The notes beneath the pieces are model-generated. The model had not been told where the DNA came from. It did not search any database and saw only the letters and a list, made by a program, of their open reading frames with translations. Below are positions 22,063-33,618 of a stretch of 64,000 nt of DNA, in pieces. The DNA lies in the NCBI RefSeq assembly GCF_001612725.1, contig NZ_BDAZ01000012.1, forward strand, positions 124,001 to 188,000, in the 5' to 3' direction. Numbering within the stretch: position 1 is the first letter of the stretch; each line of letters starts with the position of its first letter. The DNA comes from Nocardia anaemiae NBRC 100462. Lineage in GTDB: Bacteria; Actinomycetota; Actinomycetes; Mycobacteriales; Mycobacteriaceae. The translations under genes were made by a program, and so were the position numbers.

Positions 22063-23037
22063 ATGCGCGCAGCTCAGGTCAGCAAGCTGGAGGGGCCGGA
22101 AGCGATCGAGGTCGTCGAGATTCCGGAGCCCGCGGCATATTCCGGGGGTGTGGTCATCGACGTGCACGCGGCCGGGGTGGCTTTTCCCGATGTGCTGATG
22201 ACACGGGGTCTGTACCAGATGAAGCCCGAGTTGCCGTTCGTCGTCGGTGGCGAGGTCGCGGGAATCGTGCGGGAGGCGCCGGAGGGCGCGCACGTCTCGG
22301 CGGGGGATCGGGTGGTCGCACTGACCATGCTCGGCAATGCCATCGCCGAGGTGGCGGTCACGCCGACGCAGATGGTTTTCCGATTGCCGGACAACGTTTC
22401 TCTGGAGTCCGGGGCGGGGATCCTGTTCAACGACCTGACCGTGCACTTCTGCCTGCGCAATCGCGGCAGGCTGGCCGCGGGAGAGACCGTGCTGGTGCAC
22501 GGCGCCGCAGGCGGTATCGGCACCTCGACGCTGCGGATGGCGGCCGCGCTGGGTGCGGGCCGGGTCATCGCGGTGGTGAGCACCGAGGAGAAGGCGGCGG
22601 TCGCGCGCGCCAACGGCGCCACCGATGTAGTGCTGACCGACGGCTGGCTCGCGGCCGTCAAGGAGCTGACCGGTGGCCGCGGTGTGGATATCGTGCTCGA
22701 TCCGGTCGGCGGCGACCGGTTCACCGACAGCATCCGCAGTCTCGCTCCGGCGGGCCGCCTGCTGGTGGTCGGCTTCACCGCCGGTGAGATCCCGACGGTC
22801 AAGGTGAATCGACTGCTGCTCAAGAATGTCGAGGTGATCGGCGCGGCCTGGGGCGAGTGGGTGATGACCCATCCGGGCTATCTGACCGAGCAGTGGGAAG
22901 AGGTCGAGCCGCTGCTCGCCTCCGGCAGGATCGCGCCGCCGGAACCGGTGCTCTACCCGCTGGACCGCGCCGCCGAGGCGGTCGCCTCCCTCGACAATCG
23001 CACCGCCACCGGCAAGGTCGTCGTCACCCTGCGCTGA
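22063..23037 (+). CDS. NADPH:quinone oxidoreductase (MDR family)
   Basis: The 324-residue medium-chain dehydrogenase/reductase lacks the catalytic zinc ligands and has an NADP-binding motif HGAAGGIGTSTLRMAAALG and an EIPEPAAYSGGVVIDVHAAG N-terminal domain. The end (LDNRTATGKVVVTL) is typical of zeta-crystallin/QorA-like quinone reductases. ATG 22063 follows AGAGAGG. It is divergent from the type VII pair. The physiological substrate is unknown. Confidence 0.9.
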   Translation: MRAAQVSKLEGPEAIEVVEIPEPAAYSGGVVIDVHAAGVAFPDVLMTRGLYQMKPELPFVVGGEVAGIVREAPEGAHVSAGDRVVALTMLGNAIAEVAVTPTQMVFRLPDNVSLESGAGILFNDLTVHFCLRNRGRLAAGETVLVHGAAGGIGTSTLRMAAALGAGRVIAVVSTEEKAAVARANGATDVVLTDGWLAAVKELTGGRGVDIVLDPVGGDRFTDSIRSLAPAGRLLVVGFTAGEIPTVKVNRLLLKNVEVIGAAWGEWVMTHPGYLTEQWEEVEPLLASGRIAPPEPVLYPLDRAAEAVASLDNRTATGKVVVTLR

Positions 23038-23144
23038 CCGAGGCCACCGCGACTATTCGATGCGCGGCGCGGCGGATCGTGCGCGCCGGTACGGTGATCT
23101 GATCATGAAGCTCGCCAACCAACCCTCATGGAATCGCCGCGCAG

Positions 23145-24254
23145 ATGCTGTCTAATCGGGTACTGAACCGGACCTTACTTGCGCGCCAGCACTTGCTGGA
23201 GCGTTCGACGCTGACCGTGCCGGAAATGTGTGAGCACCTGGTGGGTCTGCAGGCCCAGGATTCGCCACCGCCGTTCGTCGGATTGTGGAGCCGCATAGCG
23301 GATTTCGATCCGGCGACGGTTTCGGCGGGTCTGGAGGACCGATCACTGGTGCGAATCACCTTGATGCGCGGGACGATTCACATGGTCACTCCGCCCGATG
23401 CGTTGCGGATCGCACCGCATATCCAGCCCGAGCTGGAAAAGATCCCGTTCCGAAAGGGTTTCAACTACGGCGCGATGCTCGGCTTGGATCCGGACGAGGT
23501 GCGCGAGCACGGCGAGGCCGCGCTCGGTGACGAGCCGATGTCGGCGGCGGATCTGCGTACCAAGGCCGCGGCGATCTACCCGGATCGCGATGCCGGTGCG
23601 GTGCTGCAGACCTGGCTGTACCAACTGCCGGTGCTGCAGACTCCGCCGCGGGGCAAGTGGAAGGACAACAGCAGGCCGGTGTGGTCTCGCGTCGAACCCT
23701 GGCTCGGCGCGCCGCTCGAGCCAGGTTATCCATTGGCGGAGTTGGTCTTTCGCTATCTGCGCGCCTTCGGTCCGGCCAGCACCATGGATATGCAGACCTG
23801 GTCGAAGCTGACCGGCATGAAGGCCGCCGTCGAAGAGCTCGGCGACCGGCTGCGCACCTACACCGACGAACGCGGCCGCACCCTCTACGACGTCGCCGAC
23901 GGCGAACTCGCCGATCCCGACATGCCCGCCCCGGTCCGCCTGCTCGGCTGGTACGACAATGCGATCCTCTCGCACCAGGACCGAACCAGAATCGTCCCCG
24001 ATGGCGCCGCCCCACCCCTGCGCGCCTTCGCCGCTGCGGTCTCCCCGGTCCTGGTCGACGGCTTTCTGGCGGGCTTCTACAAAATTTTCCTGGAGAAGGG
24101 CGTCGCCCGCCTGCGCATCATCCCGATCAGGAAGTGGGCGGCCGCCGAATACGCGGCGGTGGATGCCGAAGCGAACGCACTCGTCGCATTCCTGGAGGCC
24201 GATAAGCGGCCGAGCGTCGAAATCCTCGAGGTGGGCGCGGATCTGCGTCCCTGA
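23145..24254 (+). CDS. Winged helix DNA-binding domain protein (HTH_42 type)
   Basis: The 369-residue protein has the actinobacterial HTH_42 (PF06224-like) signature. Its N-terminus is NRTLLARQHLLERSTLTVPE and EHLVGLQAQDSPPPFVGLWS, with LVRITLMRGTIHMVTPPDA in the middle and GFLAGFYKI near the C-terminus. E. coli YcaQ of the same superfamily is a DNA glycosylase for crosslinks, so DNA repair is possible, but the function of this clade is not firmly known. It stands alone, convergent with the LtrA gene. Confidence 0.85.
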   Translation: MLSNRVLNRTLLARQHLLERSTLTVPEMCEHLVGLQAQDSPPPFVGLWSRIADFDPATVSAGLEDRSLVRITLMRGTIHMVTPPDALRIAPHIQPELEKIPFRKGFNYGAMLGLDPDEVREHGEAALGDEPMSAADLRTKAAAIYPDRDAGAVLQTWLYQLPVLQTPPRGKWKDNSRPVWSRVEPWLGAPLEPGYPLAELVFRYLRAFGPASTMDMQTWSKLTGMKAAVEELGDRLRTYTDERGRTLYDVADGELADPDMPAPVRLLGWYDNAILSHQDRTRIVPDGAAPPLRAFAAAVSPVLVDGFLAGFYKIFLEKGVARLRIIPIRKWAAAEYAAVDAEANALVAFLEADKRPSVEILEVGADLRP

Positions 24255-24264
24255 GCCCGCCGCG

Positions 24265-25428
24265 CTATCGCGAACGGCGACGTCCGACGGACACCGCGGG
24301 CAATGGCCGACCGGGTGGTGCCACCAGTTGCTCGACGATATTGGCGGTCACCAGGACGGCCGCGGTCAGCGCGACCACCGCGATGGCGGGCAGTAATGAC
24401 GAGGTCAGCGCGATGGTGATCAATGCGATGACCGGAATGGCGCGCGTGGTCGCCACATTGCCGAGCATCCGCCACCGATTCACGACCAGGGCGAGCATGA
24501 ACAGCGCGGCGCCGCCCGGCGCCAGCCCGGCGGCCACGCCGTGCGCGGTATGGCCGGGGTCGGCGACCGAATGCCCGAGCCCGACCGCAACCGCCACCAA
24601 CCCGGTGACCAGCGCAAAATGCCCGTAGCTCAGCACATCTCGCACGATCAACCCGGGTGACGGCATGGTGGACAATGCATGCTCGATCAGCCGCGCGGAC
24701 CGATGGAAGTAGATCCACCACAGTCCGGCGCCGACCGCGAAGGCAAGCACCAGGGTGGTCACCACTGCCGGACCGAGACCGGTCGAGGACGCCTGCGCAC
24801 CCGCGTCCACGACGGATTCACCCAGCGCGATGATGATGAAAAGGCCGAACCGCTCCGAGAGATGCGAAACCCCGATCGTCCGGTTTCGCAGTGCCTTGCT
24901 GTACAGCAGCGGTGCGCCCAACTGCACCACGAGCGCCCCGGTCCAGACCCAGATGCGCGAATGTTCCGGCAGCGGCGCGCTCGCGAAAATCGCTATGCCG
25001 GTGACCAATCCGATGCTGAAGGGGTTGATCGTGGTGGCGAACCCGTTGGTCCGGGTGACGGCGACGAACAAGATGATCCGCAGCACCAGATGTGAGCCCG
25101 CGAAAATCATTGCGGCACTGCGTGGTTGGTCAAGCGCGGCGGGCGCGGCCACCGCCATCAGGAAGATGCACAGCCCGGATCCGAACAGGACCAGGCGCTG
25201 AGTGTTGTTCTCTTCAACGGTATTCACCAGGATGGTGACCCCGACCCACCCCCACCACAGCGGCGCCAACAGCACCAGCGCATGGCCGAGGGTGCCGATC
25301 GAAGTGTGGTGGCCGAGCACATGCGCGGTCTGGGTTACCGCGAAGACGAGGACCAAGTCGAAGAATAATTCCGCCCAAGTGGCGCGGGCATGGGGTGTTG
25401 CGGTGCTGGAATCGGCAGGCTCGCTCAT
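24265..25428 (-). CDS. Low temperature requirement protein A (LtrA) family membrane protein
   Basis: The 387-residue polytopic membrane protein has about ten or eleven hydrophobic helices. The N-terminal motif TWAELFFDLVLVFAVTQTAH and the later LSERFGLFIIIALGESVV are hallmarks of the LtrA family. LtrA was named for growth at low temperature in Listeria; the molecular role is unknown. It is a single-gene unit between the convergent HTH_42 gene and the Lrp regulator on the same strand. Confidence 0.9.
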   Translation of the reverse strand: MSEPADSSTATPHARATWAELFFDLVLVFAVTQTAHVLGHHTSIGTLGHALVLLAPLWWGWVGVTILVNTVEENNTQRLVLFGSGLCIFLMAVAAPAALDQPRSAAMIFAGSHLVLRIILFVAVTRTNGFATTINPFSIGLVTGIAIFASAPLPEHSRIWVWTGALVVQLGAPLLYSKALRNRTIGVSHLSERFGLFIIIALGESVVDAGAQASSTGLGPAVVTTLVLAFAVGAGLWWIYFHRSARLIEHALSTMPSPGLIVRDVLSYGHFALVTGLVAVAVGLGHSVADPGHTAHGVAAGLAPGGAALFMLALVVNRWRMLGNVATTRAIPVIALITIALTSSLLPAIAVVALTAAVLVTANIVEQLVAPPGRPLPAVSVGRRRSR

Positions 25429-25474
25429 CGAAATCTCGTACTCGGTGATACAGGAAGTACGAGCCTAGACGGCT

Positions 25475-25999
25475 TCAGCGCTCCGAGGCGTCCCGGTACG
25501 CGGGCGCTTTCGTCGTACCCGTCGGTGTCAGCGTGCGCAACAGCGGCAGTGTCCGGTGCGCGATCACCGTCGACAGCACGATCACACTGTGCGACCGCAC
25601 CACCGAACTCGTCCGATCGATACTCAGCAGCGCCGCCTGCAATCCGGCATGTGAATCCGCGCCGATCCGGCACAGCACATCGCCGGAGCCGGTGGTCGCA
25701 TATGCCTCAAGCACACCGGGAATCGCCTCGAGTTCGGCCGCCACCGTATCCAGCGCACCCTGTGCGATCTCCAGGGTGACGAAGGCCTGCACATCGAAAC
25801 CCGCTGCGGTGACATCGATCTGCGGATCATAGGAGGAAATGACGCCCGACTCCTCCATCCGTCCGATCCGCGACTGGACGGTGGCCCTGGCGACCCGGGT
25901 GCGCCGGGACAGCTCGAGAATGCCCGCCTTCTGATACTCGTGCATCGCGGTGAGGATGGCGAGATCGAGTTCATCCAGTTTCGCGGGCGTGCGCGACAT
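25475..25999 (-). CDS. Lrp/AsnC family regulator
   Basis: The 174-residue protein has an N-terminal helix-turn-helix (about 8-65; LDELDLAILTAMHEYQKAG and ARATVQSRIGRMEESGVIS) and a C-terminal RAM ligand-binding domain. ATG 25999 is chosen because GGAGG is centred five nucleotides upstream; an upstream start at 26041 would add 14 residues. It is divergent from hppD with about 160 bp between them, a common arrangement in actinobacteria. It therefore most likely senses an aromatic amino acid or product and controls tyrosine catabolism. Confidence 0.92.
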   Translation of the reverse strand: MSRTPAKLDELDLAILTAMHEYQKAGILELSRRTRVARATVQSRIGRMEESGVISSYDPQIDVTAAGFDVQAFVTLEIAQGALDTVAAELEAIPGVLEAYATTGSGDVLCRIGADSHAGLQAALLSIDRTSSVVRSHSVIVLSTVIAHRTLPLLRTLTPTGTTKAPAYRDASER

Positions 26000-26086
26000 G
26001 ACGGCCTCCGTTCGGGGCGCGACCGGCGTGGTGCGGGTCACTTGTGGTGCTATTCAAATTGTCCAGCATCAGGGGTGACTTGCTAG

Positions 26087-27367
<1,281 letters not shown>

Positions 27368-27422
27368 CACAAGTCCTATCCCGCCCTACCAGCTACGACG
27401 GAGCGAGTCTTACGAGCGACCC

Positions 27423-27517
27423 GCTCGCGGCCCGTCTCGCGTCCGAGTGGTCGAAGCGCATGCGCCGCAGGCGCGAGTCTCGACCGCTCGGACGCGAGAC
27501 ACCAGGGGGCCGCGAGC
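27423..27517. repeat. Large intergenic inverted repeat
   Basis: Two arms form an interrupted hairpin in the 190-bp gap between hppD and the first lipoprotein. An outer 11-bp perfect match (27423-27433 with 27507-27517) is followed by an inner 14-bp perfect match (27434-27447 with 27487-27500), separated on the right side by a few unpaired bases, with further partial pairing inside. The centre holds the palindrome GCGCATGCGC (27456-27465). There is no T-tract. It could be a dispersed nocardial palindrome, an hppD terminator or an mRNA-stabilising element. Confidence 0.75.
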
Positions 27518-27559
27518 ACGCCGCGCCCGCGCGGCCAAAAACTCAGTAGAGTTCATCGC

Positions 27560-28087
27560 ATGCGGATCCCGTCGGCGATCATCACCGGTCTGGCCTTGGC
27601 ATTGACCCTGTCGGCCTGCGGCTCGGACGGTGACTCCGATTCCTCGAACGCCCCGCTGCGTCCGCCGCCGAAGGTCGCCACGCTCGGGCCGTTCGTCGGT
27701 GAGTGCGGCCACGTCACTGATCAAGAGGTGCGCGATATCGCCGGGCTGTCCCAACTCGCGCGGGTGAACCGGAATTCGGTCGGCTGCAACTTCCAATCCG
27801 CCGGAATCGCTTCGCCGAGTGTCACTTTCGCGTCCTATCGGGGCAGCCCGATCGATCGCGAGAAGGCCTGGGTCTCCAACGTCGGACGCAATCCGGAGAC
27901 CATCGATGTCGGTGGCCGCAAGGGCTTCCAGGCGCTGGACCCCAGCGGTTCGGTCTGCGATCTTGCGGTGCAGCTCGATGACGATTTCTTCGAATGGTCG
28001 ATGTCCTACGGACTGTTCTCCGAGCAGGGCAATCCGTGTGACCGGACCCGCAAGCTGGCCGAGTTGACCGTGCAGCGGCTGCAGTGA
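27560..28087 (+). CDS. DUF3558 lipoprotein
   Basis: The 175-residue protein has a lipoprotein signal peptide (IITGLALALTLSAC, lipidated Cys at about residue 20). The mature domain carries conserved Cys pairs (VGECGHVTDQEV, SVGCNFQ, GSVCDLAVQ, NPCDRTRKLAE), characteristic of DUF3558 proteins of Nocardia, Rhodococcus and mycobacteria. Their function is unknown. It is followed almost immediately by a paralog, so the two form an operon of probable surface proteins. Confidence 0.88.
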   Translation: MRIPSAIITGLALALTLSACGSDGDSDSSNAPLRPPPKVATLGPFVGECGHVTDQEVRDIAGLSQLARVNRNSVGCNFQSAGIASPSVTFASYRGSPIDREKAWVSNVGRNPETIDVGGRKGFQALDPSGSVCDLAVQLDDDFFEWSMSYGLFSEQGNPCDRTRKLAELTVQRLQ

Positions 28088-28098
28088 GGGGAAGACGG

Positions 28099-28656
28099 AT
28101 GAGTTCACGTCCAGGTCTGCGGGTCGCGGCCGTCGCCGCCGCGGTGCTCGCGGTCGCGATCTGCGCGGGAGGCTGCGGCAAAACCGTCAAGGGTTCGGCG
28201 CATCCGGCGGGCGGCAGCGGCACCACCACGATCAATACCAATTTCGACAAGCTGCTGCGTGAATGCGAGGTGGTCGGGCTGGATCAGATCGGTGCGGCGG
28301 TCGGCAACGCGTCGGTCGTTTCCCCGTCCTTCAACGGCGCGGTGTGCATGTGGGATGTCGAGGACGCGCCCGGCGGCTCGGCCATGGTGACGCTGAACTG
28401 GTATGAGGAAGGCTCGCTGAACAACGAGAAGTCCACCAACGACAAGCTCGGCTACAACACCGAGAACATCACCGTGCAGGGTCGGCGCGGACTGAAGACG
28501 ACGCGTCCGAACGATCCCGACTCGTGCGGGGTGAGTGCGGGCGCCGCCGACACCGGCATCATCGGCTGGTGGATCAACTACCATCCCGGCGGCCATCCCG
28601 ATCCGTGCGCGGGCGCGCAGAAATTGGTCGAGTTGACTCTGAATCTGGCGCGGTAG
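28099..28656 (+). CDS. DUF3558 lipoprotein (paralog)
   Basis: The 185-residue paralog has a lipobox ending AGGC (Cys about 26) and the same Cys spacing (LRECEVVG, AVCMWDVE, DSCGVSAG, DPCAGAQKLVEL). ATG 28099 has GAGGGGAAG just upstream; a GTG at 28084 overlaps the previous stop but would lengthen the signal peptide oddly. It forms a two-gene operon with the previous gene and lies upstream of, but is transcriptionally separate from, the str operon. Confidence 0.88.
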   Translation: MSSRPGLRVAAVAAAVLAVAICAGGCGKTVKGSAHPAGGSGTTTINTNFDKLLRECEVVGLDQIGAAVGNASVVSPSFNGAVCMWDVEDAPGGSAMVTLNWYEEGSLNNEKSTNDKLGYNTENITVQGRRGLKTTRPNDPDSCGVSAGAADTGIIGWWINYHPGGHPDPCAGAQKLVELTLNLAR

Positions 28657-28702
28657 CCTGGCAGGTGGTAGTGGCCGGTCTAGCGTGATAACCGACCCCA
28701 CT

Positions 28703-28732
28703 TTGACCCTGTGTCGCGGCCACGAGTATCGT
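28703..28732 (+). promoter_or_regulatory. Probable str operon promoter
   Basis: TTGACC (28703-28708), an 18-bp spacer and TATCGT (28727-28732) match an actinobacterial housekeeping sigma promoter. Transcription would start near 28739, about 210 nt before rpsL. The rest of this 295-bp gap holds no gene. Assignment is by motif and position. Confidence 0.6.
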
Positions 28733-28951
28733 GGATCGCTGTGCCCGGAAGCATGCGGGCAAGTTCGTGCGCAAACGTAGGCCAGCGAGAGCGGCTGACC
28801 TTTCCGGCGTGCCCGGAATTCGGGATATGTCTTGCGCGCGACACGCCCGACCTCGGGACGCGAGAAACGTGGTCGGACGTGCGAGTGAAAGCTCGATGAC
28901 AAAGACATGAAGTTCCAGACACCGCGTTAACTAATTAAGGAAAGCCGGTCT

Positions 28952-29326
28952 ATGCCAACCATCAACCAGCTGGTCCGCAAGGGTCGTCGCGACAAGGTCG
29001 CCAAGACCAAGACCGCGGCCCTCAAGGGGAGCCCGCAGCGTCGTGGCGTGTGCACCCGTGTGTACACCACCACCCCGAAGAAGCCGAACTCCGCGCTGCG
29101 CAAGGTCGCGCGTGTTCGCCTGACCAGCGCGGTCGAGGTCACGGCCTACATCCCGGGTGAGGGCCACAACCTGCAGGAGCACTCGATGGTGCTCGTTCGC
29201 GGCGGTCGTGTGAAGGACCTTCCGGGTGTCCGCTACAAGATCATCCGTGGCTCGCTCGACACCCAGGGTGTGAAGAACCGCAAGCAGGCCCGCAGCCGTT
29301 ACGGCGCCAAGAAGGAGAAGAGCTGA
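28952..29326 (+). CDS. rpsL: 30S ribosomal protein S12
   Basis: The 124-residue S12 is complete ([20 protein letters not shown] to [11 protein letters not shown]). The two lysines whose change gives streptomycin resistance are wild type, in [11 protein letters not shown] and [18 protein letters not shown] precedes ATG 28952. It is the first gene of the str operon, with rpsG following after 1 bp. Confidence 0.98.
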   Translation: MPTINQLVRKGRRDKVAKTKTAALKGSPQRRGVCTRVYTTTPKKPNSALRKVARVRLTSAVEVTAYIPGEGHNLQEHSMVLVRGGRVKDLPGVRYKIIRGSLDTQGVKNRKQARSRYGAKKEKS

Positions 29327-29327
29327 T

Positions 29328-29798
29328 ATGCCACGCAAGGGCCCCGCACCCAAGCGTCCGCTGATCAACGACCCGGTCTACGGTTCGCCGCTGGTTACTC
29401 AGCTGGTCAACAAGATCCTGCTGGACGGCAAGAAGTCCACCGCCGAGCGCATCGTCTACGGCGCGCTGGAGCAGGCGCGCGAGAAGACCGGCACCGATCC
29501 GGTCGTCACCCTCAAGCGCGCGCTCGACAACGTCAAGCCGTCCCTCGAGGTGAAGCCCCGCCGCGTCGGTGGTGCCACCTACCAGGTGCCGGTCGAGGTT
29601 CGTCCCGGCCGTGCCAACACCCTGGCGCTGCGGTGGCTGGTGAACTTTTCGCGCGCCCGTCGTGAGAAGACCATGGTCGAGCGCCTCGCCAACGAGCTGC
29701 TCGACGCCAGCAACGGCCTCGGCGCTTCGGTGAAGCGTCGGGAGGACACCCACAAGATGGCCGAGTCCAACCGGGCCTTCGCGCACTACCGCTGGTGA
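29328..29798 (+). CDS. rpsG: 30S ribosomal protein S7
   Basis: The 156-residue S7 ([20 protein letters not shown] to [11 protein letters not shown]) is of normal length and primary 16S rRNA-binding type. It is translated from ATG 29328, right after the rpsL stop, with GGAGAAGAG upstream. A hairpin and a 139-bp gap separate it from fusA. Confidence 0.98.
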   Translation: MPRKGPAPKRPLINDPVYGSPLVTQLVNKILLDGKKSTAERIVYGALEQAREKTGTDPVVTLKRALDNVKPSLEVKPRRVGGATYQVPVEVRPGRANTLALRWLVNFSRARREKTMVERLANELLDASNGLGASVKRREDTHKMAESNRAFAHYRW

Positions 29799-29836
29799 CG
29801 TCTACCCGGCCCGTCGTTTCTGGGTCGGGAGGCACA

Positions 29837-29869
29837 GCCGGAAGGCGGCACTTACCTGCCGCTTCCGGC
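29837..29869 (+). terminator. Intercistronic hairpin between rpsG and fusA
   Basis: A strong stem (29837-29850 with 29857-29869, one bulged G, 6-nt loop) lies 39 bp after rpsG. There is no T-tract, so it is more likely a partial attenuator or processing and stability element within the str operon than a full terminator. Confidence 0.45.
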
Positions 29870-29937
29870 GTTGACATAGAGACGACCACAGTGTCGTCCC
29901 CGAAAATCCCAACTAGCTACGAGCGGGGAAGATTTCC

Positions 29938-32040
29938 GTGGCACAGGACGTGCTCACCGACCTGAACAAGGTCCGCAACATCGGCATCATGGCCCACATT
30001 GATGCGGGCAAGACGACCACAACTGAACGCATCCTCTTCTACACCGGCATCACCTACAAGATCGGTGAAGTCCACGATGGCGCCGCCACCATGGACTGGA
30101 TGGAGCAGGAGCAGGAGCGTGGTATCACCATCACCTCCGCGGCCACCACATGCTTCTGGAACGACAACCAGATCAACATCATCGACACCCCCGGGCACGT
30201 CGACTTCACCGTCGAGGTGGAGCGGTCGCTGCGCGTGCTCGACGGCGCCGTTGCGGTGTTCGACGGCAAGGAAGGCGTCGAGCCGCAGTCCGAGCAGGTG
30301 TGGCGTCAGGCCGATAAGTACAACGTGCCTCGGATCTGCTTCGTCAACAAGATGGACAAGCTCGGTGCGGACTTCTACTTCACCGTGCAGACCATCAAGG
30401 ACCGCCTCGGCGCCAAGCCGTTGGTCATCCAGCTGCCGATCGGCGCTGAGGACACCTTCGAGGGCATCGTCGACCTGGTCGAGATGAACGCCAAGGTCTG
30501 GAAGGGCGAGACCAAGCTCGGCGAGAAGTACGAGATCGAAGAGATCCCGGCCGATCTGAAGGAGAAGGCCGAGCAGTACCGCCAGGAGCTGCTCGAGACC
30601 GTCGCCGAATCGGACGAGGCGCTGCTGGAGAAGTTCTTCGGCGGCGAGGAGCTCTCGATCGAGGAGATCAAGGGCGCCATCCGCAAGATGACGGTCGCCT
30701 CCGAGCTGTACCCGATCCTGTGCGGTTCGGCGTTCAAGAACAAGGGCGTGCAGCCCATGCTCGACGCCGTGATCGACTACCTGCCGACCCCGCTGGACGA
30801 TGGTGGCACCGACGGCCACGTTCCGGGCAAGGAAGAGGAGATCATCCACCGCGACGCGAGCACTGCGGATCCGTTCGCGGCGCTGGCGTTCAAGATCGCC
30901 GTGCACCCCTTCTTCGGCAAGCTGACCTACGTCCGCGTGTACTCGGGCAAGGTCGACTCCGGCGCCCAGGTCATCAACTCGACCAAGGGCAAGAAGGAGC
31001 GTCTGGGCAAGCTGTTCCAGATGCACTCCAACAAGGAGAACCCGGTCACCGAGGCCGTCGCGGGCCACATCTACGCGGTCATCGGCCTGAAGGACACCAC
31101 CACCGGTGACACCCTGTGCGATCCGCAGAACCAGATCGTGCTCGAGTCCATGACCTTCCCGGACCCGGTCATCGAGGTCTCCATCGAGCCCAAGACCAAG
31201 TCCGACCAGGAGAAGCTGGGCACCGCGATCCAGCGCCTCTCCGAAGAGGACCCGACCTTCTCGGTCAAGCTCGACCAGGAGACCGGCCAGACCGTCATCG
31301 GCGGCATGGGCGAGCTGCACCTCGACATCCTCGTCGACCGCATGCGGCGCGAGTTCAAGGTCGAGGCGAACGTCGGTAAGCCGCAGGTTGCCTACCGCGA
31401 GACGATCACCAAGCCGGTCGAGAAGCTCGAGTTCACCCACAAGAAGCAGACGGGTGGCTCCGGCCAGTTCGCGAAGGTCATCATCGCCCTCGAGCCGTTC
31501 GTCGGCGAGGACGGCGCGACCTACGAGTTCGAGAACAAGGTCACCGGTGGCCGCGTGCCCCGCGAATACATCCCTTCGGTGGACGCGGGCGCGCAGGATG
31601 CCATGCAGTACGGTGTGCTCGCGGGCTACCCGCTGGTGAACCTGAAGGTCACGCTGCTCGACGGCGCCTACCACGACGTCGACTCGTCGGAAATGGCCTT
31701 CAAGATCGCTGGCTCGCAGGCCCTGAAGGAAGCGGCCCGTAAGGCCGGTCCGGTGATCCTCGAACCGCTGATGGCGGTCGAGGTCATCACGCCCGAGGAT
31801 TACATGGGCGATGTGATCGGCGACCTGAATTCCCGCCGTGGCCAGATCCAGGCCATGGAGGAACGCAGTGGTGCCCGTGTCGTCAAGGCGCTGGTTCCGC
31901 TCTCGGAGATGTTCGGTTACATCGGTGACCTGCGGTCGAAGACCCAGGGCCGGGCGAACTACTCCATGGTGTTCGATTCGTACGCGGAGGTTCCGGCCAA
32001 CGTGTCGAAGGAGATCATCGCCAAGGCGACCGGCGAATAA
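29938..32040 (+). CDS. fusA: Translation elongation factor G
   Basis: The 700-residue EF-G catalyses ribosomal translocation with GTP. GTPase motifs are complete: [14 protein letters not shown], the switch [22 protein letters not shown] and CGSAFKNKG. Domains II-V follow, including the domain [14 protein letters not shown] loop. Start GTG 29938 has a GGGGAAG upstream. Codon use is strongly biased towards C-ending codons, as expected for a highly expressed gene, in contrast to its paralog downstream of tuf. Confidence 0.98.
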   Translation: MAQDVLTDLNKVRNIGIMAHIDAGKTTTTERILFYTGITYKIGEVHDGAATMDWMEQEQERGITITSAATTCFWNDNQINIIDTPGHVDFTVEVERSLRVLDGAVAVFDGKEGVEPQSEQVWRQADKYNVPRICFVNKMDKLGADFYFTVQTIKDRLGAKPLVIQLPIGAEDTFEGIVDLVEMNAKVWKGETKLGEKYEIEEIPADLKEKAEQYRQELLETVAESDEALLEKFFGGEELSIEEIKGAIRKMTVASELYPILCGSAFKNKGVQPMLDAVIDYLPTPLDDGGTDGHVPGKEEEIIHRDASTADPFAALAFKIAVHPFFGKLTYVRVYSGKVDSGAQVINSTKGKKERLGKLFQMHSNKENPVTEAVAGHIYAVIGLKDTTTGDTLCDPQNQIVLESMTFPDPVIEVSIEPKTKSDQEKLGTAIQRLSEEDPTFSVKLDQETGQTVIGGMGELHLDILVDRMRREFKVEANVGKPQVAYRETITKPVEKLEFTHKKQTGGSGQFAKVIIALEPFVGEDGATYEFENKVTGGRVPREYIPSVDAGAQDAMQYGVLAGYPLVNLKVTLLDGAYHDVDSSEMAFKIAGSQALKEAARKAGPVILEPLMAVEVITPEDYMGDVIGDLNSRRGQIQAMEERSGARVVKALVPLSEMFGYIGDLRSKTQGRANYSMVFDSYAEVPANVSKEIIAKATGE

Positions 32041-32048
32041 GTCCGATG

Positions 32049-32071
32049 GGGGCAGGTGCAAGACTTGCCCC
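32049..32071 (+). other. Intercistronic hairpin between fusA and tuf
   Basis: A 9-bp stem (32049-32057 with 32063-32071, one G-U pair, GCAAG loop) sits 8 bp after fusA. It may modulate the fusA/tuf transcript ratio; there is no T-tract. Confidence 0.4.
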
Positions 32072-32156
32072 TATCAGCCGGGAGTCATGCACGACCCCCA
32101 ATATGTAAACCGCACTGCTGCAACTGCACGCACCAACAAGTCCAGGAGGACACCAA

Positions 32157-33347
<1,191 letters not shown>

Positions 33348-33365
33348 TTCACTGAATCGCTTTTC

Positions 33366-33400
33366 GAACGGCGTCGCTCCGAAAGGGGCGGCGCCGTTCG
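33366..33400 (+). terminator. Probable terminator after tuf
   Basis: A 15-bp stem with two G-U pairs (33366-33380 with 33385-33399), GAAA loop and a modest T run begins 18 bp after tuf. It should separate the str operon from the second EF-G gene. The rest of the 270-bp gap holds no gene and presumably contains the fusA2 promoter. Confidence 0.7.
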
Positions 33401-33618
33401 GCATTTCGGGGAGGTAATCGGGATATTCGATCGACACCGGCGAGTTGGGGCGGGTACATATGAGGGCATGTTTCCAGTGCGTCCGCGTGCGCGGTAGGTT
33501 CGGCTGAGCGTCCATGGGCGTGGGGCGGCGCCGCGTGGGATGCTCGTGCCGTCACCGGAGCGCTACAACTAGGCGAGCGTCAGAAATTGACGAAACTAGT
33601 TGATGGAGTGGGATTCCC

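Noticed and set aside
29871..29900. TTGACA before fusA as a second promoter
   Set aside because: No acceptable -10 is found at 16-19 bp; it lies just beside the intercistronic hairpin.
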